NCBI RefSeq assembly: GCF_030817215.1
Contig: NZ_JAUSZA010000001.1
Coordinates: 822,501 to 886,500 of the forward strand
Length of the DNA stretch: 64,000 bases
Direction: 5' to 3'
DNA from: Paenibacillus sp. V4I3
Lineage (GTDB): Bacteria; Bacillota; Bacilli; Paenibacillales; NBRC-103111
In this document: positions 44,841 through 53,259 of the stretch, one piece after another
How positions within the stretch are numbered: position 1 is the stretch's first letter
Layout: each line of letters opens with the position of its first letter
Position numbers and translations under genes: made by a program
Notes under the pieces: generated by a model
Told to the model about the DNA's origin: nothing
The model's database searches: none
What the model saw: the letters and a program-made list of their open reading frames with translations, nothing else

Positions 44841-46037
44841 CTAGACGCTGCTGATGGTTGATGCCTTCTGGGAGAGGACACTGCACACCACATCTAGGGC
44901 TTGATCTAAATCTTCTTGCGGTATGGTCAAAGCAGGTACAAGACGAATAACGTTCGGCCCTGCCGGAATTACGAGTACACCTTGCTTATGAATTTCACTA
45001 ATGATTTCACCTGCTGGTTGTGTACATTCGATCCCGATGAGGAGACCAATGCCGCGAATATTGCTGATAAGCGGATTGCCTGCAAGCTTGCTCTCCAGCT
45101 TCTTCACTGTGTATTCGCCTAATTGCGCAGCGCGCTCTGGCAGTTTATTCGTGACAATCGTGTCCACAGCCGCATATCCTGCAGCCGTAGCTATCGGCGT
45201 TCCACCAAAGGTTGACCCGTGGCTTCCAGCGCTGAATGCTTCAGCCAAGAACGCCTTGCCTAACATAGCACCGATCGGAAACCCTCCACCAAGGCCTTTG
45301 GCCAACGTGAAGATATCCGGCTCCACCCCATAATGCTCATAGGCAAAAAGCTTACCTGTACGTCCCACGCCCGTCTGGATTTCATCCACGATCAAAAGCA
45401 GATTCTCTTGCTTGCACAGCTCTGCAATTTGTTTCACGAACTCCGGATCAGCCGGCAGTACGCCGCCTTCTCCTTGCACCATCTCCAGCATGATGGCACA
45501 TGTATGCTCATTGACAAGACTGCGAACAGCCTCGAAATCGTTATAAGGCGCATAGACGAAGCCGCCAGGAAGCGGATGGAAGCCTTCCTTCACTTTATCC
45601 TGCCCTGTAGCGGTCAATGTCGCCAGCGTGCGTCCGTGGAACGACATGTTGAACGTGATAATCTCGTACCGACCATTGTTCAAAACCTTTTGGTTATAGC
45701 GACGTGCCAGCTTAATCGCAGCCTCATTCGCTTCCGCACCAGTGGAACAGAAGAATACCGCGTCTGCACAGCTATTATCTGTGAGTAGAGTAGCCAGCTT
45801 CTCCTGATTCGGAATATGGAAAAGATTGCTCACATGCCATAATTGATCGAGCTGTTCAATCAACTTCTCCTTCACCGCTTGAGGCGCGTGCCCGAGGTTC
45901 GTTACCGCGATCCCGCTCATCAAATCGATGTATTCCTTACCTGTATCATCCCATAGACGGCTGCCTTCCCCCTTCACTAGCGTGATTGGATATCTTGCGT
46001 AGGTTGGAAATAGCGAGCTTTTACCTGTTTCAGTCAT
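44841..46037 (-). CDS. argD: Acetylornithine aminotransferase
   Basis: A PLP-dependent class III aminotransferase converting N-acetylglutamate semialdehyde to N-acetylornithine; 398 residues. The PLP-binding Lys is in DIFTLAKGLGGGFPIGA and the Asp in LLIVDEIQTGVGRTG. The ATG at 46037 is 7 bases after AAGGAGGG; the ATG two codons earlier is too close to that site. Fourth enzyme gene of the operon, behind a small membrane protein. Confidence 0.96.
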   Translation of the reverse strand: MTETGKSSLFPTYARYPITLVKGEGSRLWDDTGKEYIDLMSGIAVTNLGHAPQAVKEKLIEQLDQLWHVSNLFHIPNQEKLATLLTDNSCADAVFFCSTGAEANEAAIKLARRYNQKVLNNGRYEIITFNMSFHGRTLATLTATGQDKVKEGFHPLPGGFVYAPYNDFEAVRSLVNEHTCAIMLEMVQGEGGVLPADPEFVKQIAELCKQENLLLIVDEIQTGVGRTGKLFAYEHYGVEPDIFTLAKGLGGGFPIGAMLGKAFLAEAFSAGSHGSTFGGTPIATAAGYAAVDTIVTNKLPERAAQLGEYTVKKLESKLAGNPLISNIRGIGLLIGIECTQPAGEIISEIHKQGVLVIPAGPNVIRLVPALTIPQEDLDQALDVVCSVLSQKASTISSV

Positions 46038-46064
46038 GTACATTCCCTCCTTAAAGTTTGTGGT

Positions 46065-46340
46065 TCAACCCATGAGTTCGAACTTATGCCAAGCTAGATA
46101 AAGACATATTGCGGTAGCTGCAAATAAAATGATAGCCGTTGTTCGATTCCTTCTCATTTTCATCCCGTATGCGACGAAAAAAATGGCTGCCGCTAATTTG
46201 GAGAAGCCTTGGTAAGCCGGATCATTCGAGAAGTAAGAATTGCTAAAAATGAGTGCAATTAGCAAGGTTATCGAAATAAGTATTTTAAACCATAGAGGCT
46301 CTCTTAGGAATTGTTTAAACATAAACGTAATCCGCTGCAT
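46065..46340 (-). CDS. Small membrane protein inside the arginine operon, unknown
   Basis: A 91-residue protein with three hydrophobic stretches (about 18-34, 46-60, 68-84) and basic residues after the second (KMRRNRT), suggesting three membrane helices. I do not recognise the family. The ATG has GGAGG 8 bases upstream. It sits between argB (228 bases upstream) and argD (27 bases downstream) in the same orientation, so it is probably co-transcribed. A role in arginine or ornithine transport is conceivable but not supported by any motif. Confidence 0.7.
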   Translation of the reverse strand: MQRITFMFKQFLREPLWFKILISITLLIALIFSNSYFSNDPAYQGFSKLAAAIFFVAYGMKMRRNRTTAIILFAATAICLYLAWHKFELMG

Positions 46341-46392
46341 GACCGATACCTCCGTTCAAGAACCTGTAACCTACATTAGAGCCCTATTTAAA

Positions 46393-46460
46393 GATGAAAA
46401 ACACCGTTAAACTCGCCCCGGAGTCCTGTAGTTGCACCATTAGGATGAAAAACATCGTTA
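46393..46460. repeat. Short direct repeats between argB and the small membrane gene
   Basis: GATGAAAAACACCGTTA (46393-46409) and GATGAAAAACATCGTTA (46444-46460), 51 bases apart, with a degenerate third copy (TAAAAAACATTGGTA) about 45 bases further on. The rest of this 228-base gap is unremarkable. Confidence 0.6.
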
Positions 46461-46568
46461 TGGCGGTATTTTCAAGCTCGTATCGGTCTAAAAAACATTG
46501 GTATCTGTAACTCAAATTGGTGGATGTATTCCTAAAAGATCATTCCATTCGGTTACTCAGTGTGCTTG

Positions 46569-47360
46569 TTAGCGCACAATCCTCGTGCCAATACCCGTGC
46601 CTTTCAGCACTTTGCTCAGTACATTCGGCTCAGAACCGTTCACGATGACAACTTCTTGGACCCTGCCTTGTATGCAAGCAATCGCTGCGCGAACCTTCGG
46701 AATCATACCCCCGTAGATGTCACCGCTCGCGATCATCTCTTCAATCTCTGCTACGCTGACAACAGGAAGCACCCGCTTCTCGCCATCCACTGTTTTCATA
46801 ATGCCGGGAACGTCCGTCACTACAACCATCTGCTCCACACCAAGGTGAGAAGCAACAGCTCCTGCCGCCGTATCCGCATTAATGTTGTAACGTTGGCCGC
46901 CATCAGCGCCAAGTCCAACGGGTGCGATCACCGGGATGTAACCCATGCTTACGATACCTTGAATCAGTTCAGAATTCACTTTCGTGACATCACCAACAAG
47001 ACCAACCTCATGGCTATTCGCCACCGGCTTCGCTTCAATCAAATGTCCATCCACACCGGACAATCCAAGTGCCATTGCGCCTGTTAACTGAATTCGGCGT
47101 ACGATCTCTTTGTTGATCTGGCCGGAAAGCACCATCTCCACAACGTCGAGCACATCTTCATTCGTTACCCGCAGACCATTCACGAAACCAGACTCTATCC
47201 CCAGCTTCCCGAGCGTCTCCGAAATGGCAGGACCGCCGCCATGAACGATGACAGTTACAATACCCTCATCCTGAAGCTGACGCATATCTTCAAAGAAACT
47301 AATCGGCAAAGCCGCCAGCGTGCTGCCGCCGCATTTCATCACAAAGCAATTGTTCTTCAC
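46569..47360 (-). CDS. argB: Acetylglutamate kinase
   Basis: Phosphorylates N-acetylglutamate; 263 residues of the amino acid kinase fold. KCGGST at the N-terminus, VIVHGGGPAISETL, and the C-terminal DVPGIMKTVDGE...GGMIPKVRAA segment are diagnostic. GTG start; GGGGACC lies upstream. It lacks the N-terminal helix seen in arginine-inhibited hexameric enzymes, which suggests that feedback control is elsewhere; that is an inference. Confidence 0.95.
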   Translation of the reverse strand: MKNNCFVMKCGGSTLAALPISFFEDMRQLQDEGIVTVIVHGGGPAISETLGKLGIESGFVNGLRVTNEDVLDVVEMVLSGQINKEIVRRIQLTGAMALGLSGVDGHLIEAKPVANSHEVGLVGDVTKVNSELIQGIVSMGYIPVIAPVGLGADGGQRYNINADTAAGAVASHLGVEQMVVVTDVPGIMKTVDGEKRVLPVVSVAEIEEMIASGDIYGGMIPKVRAAIACIQGRVQEVVIVNGSEPNVLSKVLKGTGIGTRIVR

Positions 47361-47419
47361 AAGCTTTTGGTCCCCTTTGCTTCCTTATGTGCGATCCTAG
47401 TGTAAAAACTTAACCAACC

Positions 47420-48646
47420 CTAAGTCCGATAAGCCGCATTGATCCGCACATAATCATATGTTAAATCGCAGCCCCAGCCCGTTGCCTTGCCAGCGCCCAT
47501 ATGTAAATTCACATGAATTTGAATCGTATCTGTTTTCAAATAAGCAAGCGCCGCTTCCTCGTCGAACTTCACCGGCCGCGACTGCTCTAACACTGCGATA
47601 TCGCCTAGGCGAATATCGACAGTGTTCACGTTCACCGGCTGTCCCGAGTAACCGACAGCCGCAATGATCCGACCCCAGTTCGCGTCCGCTCCATAAACAG
47701 CGGATTTGACCAAGCTAGAGCCAATGATCGACTTCACGATCTTGCGTGCCGCATCGTCGCTCTCTGCGCCGACCACTGTCGTCTCGATCAGCTTCGTTGC
47801 GCCCTCGCCGTCGCGCGCAATCGCCTTGGCGAGGTACTCGCCAACGTACTGGAACCCTGCCGCGAACGCTTCCCAATCCGGATGCTCCGGATTCAAAGCT
47901 TCGCCGCCGGCCAACCCACTTGCCATCGCCACGACCATGTCATTGGTGCTAGTATCCCCGTCAACAGTGATCATGTTGAATGTAGTATCCGTGATCCTGC
48001 TCAGCAGCAGCTGCAGGTATTCGCTCTCAATCGGCGCGTCGGTTGTCATGAAACCGAGCATCGTCGCCATGTTCGGGTGAATCATCCCCGAACCCTTCGC
48101 TGCCCCGGCAATATGAACCTCCTTGCCGCCAACGACAACACGGACACACGTCATCTTCTGCGTGAGGTCCGTGGTCAGGATCGCTTGGCAGAAGTCGTTT
48201 CCACCTTCTGCCTTCACGTTAAGCGGCAGCTGCTCGATGCCGTTCAGTACTTTCCCCATCGGCAGTAACTCGCCGATGACGCCCGTGCTCGTCACGCCGA
48301 CGTGGTGCTCTGCCACGCCTAGCGCCTTCGCGCTAGCAGCGCGCATCGCGTATGCGTCGTCCTCGCCTTGCTGGCCGGTACACGCATTCGCGTTGCCGCT
48401 GTTGACGATCATCGCCTGCAGCTTGCCGCCTTGGGCGATGCTCTCCTGCGTCACGCGCAGCGGTGCCGCTTGGAACGCGTTCAGCGTGTACACGCCCGCC
48501 GCTGCCGCCGGAACATCACAGACGATTGCGCCTAGATCATAGCGCTCCGTCTTCTTCAATCCACAGTGCAGACCACCTGCACGAAAGCCTTTCGGCGTCG
48601 TTACTGTGCCCTCTGGCACGACAGTAAAGCTCACTAGATCTAGCAT
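47420..48646 (-). CDS. argJ: Bifunctional glutamate N-acetyltransferase / amino-acid acetyltransferase
   Basis: Transfers acetyl from acetylornithine to glutamate, closing the acetyl cycle; 408 residues of the Ntn-type ArgJ family. Self-cleavage is expected between Ala and Thr in MIHPNMATMLGF, with the oxyanion TSTGVIG segment upstream and DGDTSTNDM downstream. No argA or argE is seen, in keeping with a cyclic pathway. It follows argC by 30 bases. Confidence 0.96.
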   Translation of the reverse strand: MLDLVSFTVVPEGTVTTPKGFRAGGLHCGLKKTERYDLGAIVCDVPAAAAGVYTLNAFQAAPLRVTQESIAQGGKLQAMIVNSGNANACTGQQGEDDAYAMRAASAKALGVAEHHVGVTSTGVIGELLPMGKVLNGIEQLPLNVKAEGGNDFCQAILTTDLTQKMTCVRVVVGGKEVHIAGAAKGSGMIHPNMATMLGFMTTDAPIESEYLQLLLSRITDTTFNMITVDGDTSTNDMVVAMASGLAGGEALNPEHPDWEAFAAGFQYVGEYLAKAIARDGEGATKLIETTVVGAESDDAARKIVKSIIGSSLVKSAVYGADANWGRIIAAVGYSGQPVNVNTVDIRLGDIAVLEQSRPVKFDEEAALAYLKTDTIQIHVNLHMGAGKATGWGCDLTYDYVRINAAYRT

Positions 48647-48676
48647 GTTCGTCCTTCACCTGTCCTCATCTTCTCG

Positions 48677-49726
48677 TTATGGATACACCGGTGCGAACAA
48701 CAGCCCTGTCGTTTCGTCCCAGCCTTGCATCATATTCAAATTCTGAATGGCCTGACCTGCAGCGCCTTTAACCACGTTGTCGATGACTGAAACGATGGTT
48801 ACACGCCCCGTGCGCTCATCCACCGCAAAGCCGATGTCGCAGTAGTTCGAGCCGAACACTTCCTTCGTAGAAGGGAGCTTACCATTTTGACGAATCCGTA
48901 CAAATCTCCGACCTTCATAATACTGGCGGTACAATTCGATGAATTCCTCGGCAGTATGTTCACCTTGTATAGTTGCATACATGGTAGACATAATTCCGCG
49001 AGTCATAGGCACAAGATGTGTCGTGAACGTCGTAACAACTGGTTTACCTGCAACACGACTGAGCGCCTGCTCGATTTCCGGAATATGCTGATGCTTATTC
49101 ACTTTATAGGCTGTTAAATTCTCATTCACTTCCGCGTAGTGCACGCCCAGATTAACGCCTCGCCCCGCGCCGGACACGCCGGATTTGGCATCAATAATAA
49201 TCGTAGATGGATCGATCCAACCCGCTTTGACTGCAGGAATCAGACCAAGCAGCGTCGCTGTCGGATAGCAGCCTGGGTTAGCGATTAAATCACTGCCCTT
49301 CACTTCATCCCCGAACACCTCAGACAAACCATAAATCGATTGAGCCAATGTTTCCTCGGAAGCTGCCGGCTTTTTATACCATTTTTCATAGTCAGCACCA
49401 GATTTCAATCTTAAATCCCCAGAAATATCAATGACCTTCAGGCCAGCTGCCAGAAGCTTTGGTGAAAGTTCTGCACTCACACCAGCAGGTGTCGCCAAGA
49501 ACACAACGTCTGCTTTGCCTGCAATCAAGTCAACATCAAGCACATCTAGAATATCCACAACCACTTCCTGCAAGTGTGGAAAATGCTCCGCAAGCGGCGC
49601 TCCTGCATTAGAGGTCGAGATGACCGAAGTGATCTGTACCAAAGGATGCGCCTGCAATAGACGAATCAACTCCGCACCACCATAACCCGTGGCTCCAATA
49701 ATAGCCGCCCTAACTCCATGACTCAT
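48677..49726 (-). CDS. argC: N-acetyl-gamma-glutamyl-phosphate reductase
   Basis: NADPH-dependent reduction of acetylglutamyl phosphate; 349 residues. The dinucleotide motif GATGYGG and the catalytic Cys in NPGCYPTAT are present. First gene of the arg operon, GGGAGGG site before ATG 49726, with its promoter and operators 33-67 bases upstream. Confidence 0.97.
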   Translation of the reverse strand: MSHGVRAAIIGATGYGGAELIRLLQAHPLVQITSVISTSNAGAPLAEHFPHLQEVVVDILDVLDVDLIAGKADVVFLATPAGVSAELSPKLLAAGLKVIDISGDLRLKSGADYEKWYKKPAASEETLAQSIYGLSEVFGDEVKGSDLIANPGCYPTATLLGLIPAVKAGWIDPSTIIIDAKSGVSGAGRGVNLGVHYAEVNENLTAYKVNKHQHIPEIEQALSRVAGKPVVTTFTTHLVPMTRGIMSTMYATIQGEHTAEEFIELYRQYYEGRRFVRIRQNGKLPSTKEVFGSNYCDIGFAVDERTGRVTIVSVIDNVVKGAAGQAIQNLNMMQGWDETTGLLFAPVYP

Positions 49727-49758
49727 TCGAAATTCCCTCCCGATGTTCCGAAAATATA

Positions 49759-49793
49759 TGTATTATTATACAGTCGTATACATAATAATTCAA
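49759..49793 (-). promoter_or_regulatory. argC promoter overlapped by two ARG boxes
   Basis: On the minus strand, TTGAAT (49793-49788), a 17-base spacer and TATAAT (49770-49765). Two 14-base dyads match the ARG box TGAATWWWWATTCA at 12 of 14 positions each: TGAATTATTATGTA (49792-49779) over the -35 and TGTATAATAATACA (49772-49759) over the -10, centred 20 bases apart. This is the layout for repression by an ArgR/AhrC hexamer with arginine. Confidence 0.8.
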
Positions 49794-49799
49794 TGAATT

Positions 49800-50077
49800 T
49801 TTTTATGCGGATTTTGACAATTGAATTGTGCCTGCGTAAGGTATTTCAAGGCTTTTTTACATTAAAATCGACAAACCTTTTAATCTTTGGCCTCCTGCCT
49901 TCCGACAAGAAGTATACATAATATGCATCAATTAAACGTAACATGTGTATAAAAACAATTCTTTCTCCTCGATACCCATCTGAGTGTCAAATCAATTATC
50001 CCAAATTATACGCCAAACAGGCAAATCCTGTATGTGATTATTTCTTATTATTTAAGAAGTGTGGGTAAGTAGTATAG
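49800..50077. other. AT-rich gap, no gene seen
   Basis: About 280 bases of AT-rich sequence between the arg promoter and the DnaA-box cluster, without a recognisable gene. Confidence 0.5.
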
Positions 50078-50139
50078 TTATCCACAGATTATGCACACTT
50101 TATCCACAGTCGACTGTTTCCATAACAAAGTTATGCACA
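50078..50139 (+). promoter_or_regulatory. Cluster of four DnaA boxes
   Basis: TTATCCACA (50078-50086), TTATGCACA (50089-50097), TTATCCACA (50100-50108) and TTATGCACA (50131-50139), all in one orientation. The first three start exactly 11 bases apart; the fourth is 31 bases on. A near-match in the opposite strand (TGTGGGTAA) is at 50060-50068. Confidence 0.85.
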
Positions 50140-50161
50140 AAAAGACGCACCTAAGTGCGCC
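50139..50161 (-). terminator. Terminator after the YitT-type gene
   Basis: GACGCACC-TAA-GTGCGCC, with a T5 run on the minus strand, 21 bases past the stop. Confidence 0.7.
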
Positions 50162-50182
50162 AATCTATCTCAAAGCCATTCG

Positions 50183-51052
50183 CTATGCATGTCGTTTGAA
50201 ACCTTCCCCTAGTACCTCATTCGTTTCACTCAAAATGACAAAAGCTTGCGGGTCCACAGACTGGACTAGCGTTTTCAATCGACTTACTTCATTTTGTTTT
50301 ACAACGACCATCAAGACCGTTCGCGATTCACCTGTAAATCCTCCAGATCCATTAAGCTCCGTAAGTCCACGGTCCAAATCATATAAAATCGCCTTGCGTA
50401 TCGCTTCTGTATGATCGGAAATAATGAAGGCCACTTTGGCATAGTTGAAGCCGAGTTGAACGATATCGATCGTTTTCGTGGTGACAAATAACCCAATTAA
50501 ACCGTACAGCGCATTCTCTGGCGTGAAAACAAGTGCGGAGCTTAGAATGACCAGACCATCAAAAATCGCTACCGAGAAGCCTAAACTTAAGCCTGTGTAT
50601 TTATGCAGCATTTGTGCGGCCAGCCCAAGTCCCCCTGTGGAACCACGTCCTCGGAAGACGATACCGAGTCCAAGTCCAACACCAATGCCTCCATAGACTG
50701 ACGCGAGCAAGGGATTTTGCGTTGGTACCCCTAAATGGCTTGTTACGAGTACGCAAAGTGGAAATATAACCGACCCGACTGCCGCCTTAACCCCGAATTG
50801 TCCGCCTAGCAGCCATAGGGCTAACAAGAAAATCGGGATATTCAGGGCCCACTGCGTAATCGCCGGGTTCAGACCCGTCAAATGTTGAACAATCGTAGAA
50901 ATACCTGAAACCCCACCCGTTGCAATTTGATTCGGGTTCAAAAAACAGTTAAAACTAGCCGCCATAATCAGCGAGCCGATCAGCATCAATATATACTCAA
51001 ATACGGTATGCGCTGGACTTCCTATCCGTATTCGCGGTTCTTTTCTGGGCAC
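50183..51052 (-). CDS. YitT/DUF2179 family membrane protein (YvjA-like)
   Basis: A 289-residue protein with five or six membrane helices (IATGGVSGIS, RGRGSTGGLGL are family marks) and a cytoplasmic C-terminal DUF2179 domain (about 210-285). Function of the family is unknown. Position near prfB and secA matches B. subtilis yvjA. I chose the GTG at 51052, which follows GAGGAGGG by 6 bases; the frame is open to an ATG at 51076. It follows speD by 26 bases. Confidence 0.88.
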   Translation of the reverse strand: MPRKEPRIRIGSPAHTVFEYILMLIGSLIMAASFNCFLNPNQIATGGVSGISTIVQHLTGLNPAITQWALNIPIFLLALWLLGGQFGVKAAVGSVIFPLCVLVTSHLGVPTQNPLLASVYGGIGVGLGLGIVFRGRGSTGGLGLAAQMLHKYTGLSLGFSVAIFDGLVILSSALVFTPENALYGLIGLFVTTKTIDIVQLGFNYAKVAFIISDHTEAIRKAILYDLDRGLTELNGSGGFTGESRTVLMVVVKQNEVSRLKTLVQSVDPQAFVILSETNEVLGEGFKRHA

Positions 51053-51078
51053 GAACGGCCCTCCTCTCGGTACCATTC

Positions 51079-51897
51079 CTACAACAGAGGTGCACTCATA
51101 TTTTTACCGTAAAATATTTCGTCCATTTCCCACTTTACACTTTCTGTAATGTCCTTCTGCTCCGCTTCGCTCAGCTTGTCTTTCGTATAACCGAACAAAT
51201 AATTGTTTAAATCAAATTTCTTCAGCTTACATTTTGTATGAAAAATATTTTCCTGATAAACGTTCACATCGATCATGTCATACAAGCTTTTGATTTCCTC
51301 AGGAATGTAGTTCTGAATCGAACTAATATCATGATCAATAAACAGCTTATGCCCGTTTATATCCCGTGTGAAGCCTCGAACCCGATAGTCCATCGTCATA
51401 ATATCCGTATCAAAGGAATGGATTAAGTAATTCAGTGCCTTTAGCGGCGAAATTTCCCCGCATGTGGATACATCAATGTCCGCCCTAAACGTGCTGATCC
51501 CTTCATCAGGGTGATATTCCGGATAGGTATGAACCGTGATATGGCTGGTGTTCAGGTGCATAAGCACCGTCTCCGGCAGGGGCCCCGGGGATTCCTCAAA
51601 TGAAGCTTCAGGAGCGCCCTCCACAGGACCTTCAGAAACCAACATCGTTACACTTGCCCCTTGCGGATCATAATCCTGCTTGGCCACATTGAGTACATGA
51701 GCACCGATGATATCCGCTACCGCTTTGAGAATTTTGGTTAGCCGGGCTGCATTGTACTGTTCGTCAATATATTCTATGTAGGCTTCGCGCTCTTCTTTGG
51801 TTCTGGTGTAGCAGATATCATACATATTGAAGCTCAATGATTTCGTAAGGTTGTTAAAGCCGTGCAGCGTAATGCGCTGCTCCGTTGTAAGTGTCAT
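51079..51897 (-). CDS. speD: S-adenosylmethionine decarboxylase, E. coli-type
   Basis: A pyruvoyl enzyme giving decarboxylated SAM for spermidine synthesis; 272 residues, the length of the long proteobacterial-type class rather than the short Bacillus SpeH class. Self-processing is expected at S118 in [13 protein letters not shown], which creates the pyruvoyl group. The start [21 protein letters not shown] fits that class. Strong AAGGAGGAA site. The YitT-type gene follows and is probably co-transcribed. No speE is in the window. Confidence 0.92.
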   Translation of the reverse strand: MTLTTEQRITLHGFNNLTKSLSFNMYDICYTRTKEEREAYIEYIDEQYNAARLTKILKAVADIIGAHVLNVAKQDYDPQGASVTMLVSEGPVEGAPEASFEESPGPLPETVLMHLNTSHITVHTYPEYHPDEGISTFRADIDVSTCGEISPLKALNYLIHSFDTDIMTMDYRVRGFTRDINGHKLFIDHDISSIQNYIPEEIKSLYDMIDVNVYQENIFHTKCKLKKFDLNNYLFGYTKDKLSEAEQKDITESVKWEMDEIFYGKNMSAPLL

Positions 51898-51965
51898 GTT
51901 TCTTCTTCCTCCTTGTTGTTCATCCCTACTATTTCCTTACCCAAACCCTGAATGACATTAAACTT

Positions 51966-51996
51966 GAAAAAATCCTACACCTTTCAGATGTAGGAT
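51966..51996 (-). terminator. Terminator after prfB
   Basis: ATCCTACA / TGTAGGAT, a perfect 8-bp stem with a 9-base loop, followed on the minus strand by T6. Confidence 0.85.
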
Positions 51997-52079
51997 AAAC
52001 GTCTATTGCTCCATATATGCGTTTGGTATTGGTTCGGTTCATCTATATCTTCCCGCACACAACTTCCTGTGCACAAGTT

Positions 52080-53193
52080 CTATTCCGGTTTCCGAATCTG
52101 ATAACGCAAATACGCATCAATGAACGGATCGAGATCTCCGTCCATGACCGCGCCTACATTACCTGTCTCCGTCGAAGTCCTATGATCTTTGACCATGCTA
52201 TAAGGATGAAAGACATAAGAGCGAATCTGACTGCCCCAGGCAATGTCAGACTGCTCGCCGCGAATCTCTGCGAGATGCTTCAGCTGCTCTTCGATCTTCC
52301 GCTCGTAGAGCTTGGAGCGCAGCATTTTCATCGCTTTCTCGCGGTTCTTAATCTGCGAGCGTTCTTGCTGACAGCTCACCACGACACCCGTTGGTATGTG
52401 CGTAATCCGCACAGCCGAATCCGTGGTGTTGATGTGTTGACCGCCGGCGCCGCTCGCGCGGTACGTATCGATTTTGAGATCCTCGGAGCGGATCTCTCCC
52501 ACGTCCGTGTCGTCCTCGATCTCCGGCATGACGTCACACGACGCAAACGAGGTGTGACGACGACCGGAGGCGTCGAACGGCGAGATCCGGACGAGCCGAT
52601 GCACGCCCTTCTCTGCCTTCAAATAGCCGTAGGCGTTGAAGCCTGTGATCTGCAGCGTGACACTCTTCACGCCGGCTTCGTCGCCGGGCAAATAGTCGAG
52701 CACCTCGACTTTGTAGCCCCGCTTCTCCGCCCAGCGGCGATACATGCGCAGCAGCATCTCCGCCCAGTCCTGCGACTCGGTGCCGCCCGCACCGGGATGC
52801 AGCTCAAGGATCGCATTCAGCCGGTCATACGGCTGATTGAGAAGCAAGCCAAGCTCGAAGGATTCGAGCTTCTTCATTAACGCTGCGATGCCTGTTTCAA
52901 TGTCCTTCGCTAGACCGGCATCGCTCTCCTCTTCCTCGAGCTCGACCATGACCTGTAGGTCGTCGAACTCGTTCGAGAAGCCTTGGAACTGATCGACGAC
53001 ACTTTTGATGGCGTTGAGATCCGCGATGGTCTTCTGGGCACGATCATTATCGTCCCAGAAGTCCGGCGCCCCCATTTTTTCCTCAAAATCCCCGATCGCT
53101 TCAAGCTTATGATCTAAGTCAAAGAGACCCCCGTAATTCGGTTAGTCGCTTTGCTGTCTCTCTTAAATCCTGTTTTACTTCTGGTTCCAGCAT
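52080..53193 (-). CDS. prfB: Peptide chain release factor 2 with programmed +1 frameshift
   Basis: RF2 ends translation at UGA and UAA. The gene starts at ATG 53193 behind AGAGG, reads 24 codons to an in-frame TGA (53121-53119), and continues in the +1 frame as GAC-TTA-GAT, 370 residues in all. The slip site CGGGGG-TCT-CTT-TGA-C has the usual internal Shine-Dalgarno-like GGGGG and CTT-TGA, so RF2 controls its own synthesis. The GGQ peptide-release motif is in [13 protein letters not shown]. It follows secA by 66 bases, as in Bacillus. Confidence 0.97.
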
Positions 53194-53259
53194 GTTGTAC
53201 ACCTCTTTTATTCTCTTGTGCCTAGTTTTATACGGATATAAGTAGCAAACTAAATAGCT

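Noticed and set aside
50041..50160. Possible chromosomal origin
   Set aside because: There are several DnaA boxes, but neither dnaA, dnaN, rpmH nor other origin genes are near; the neighbours are argC and a YitT gene.
53119..53193. prfB as a broken gene
   Set aside because: The in-frame TGA sits in the conserved programmed frameshift site.
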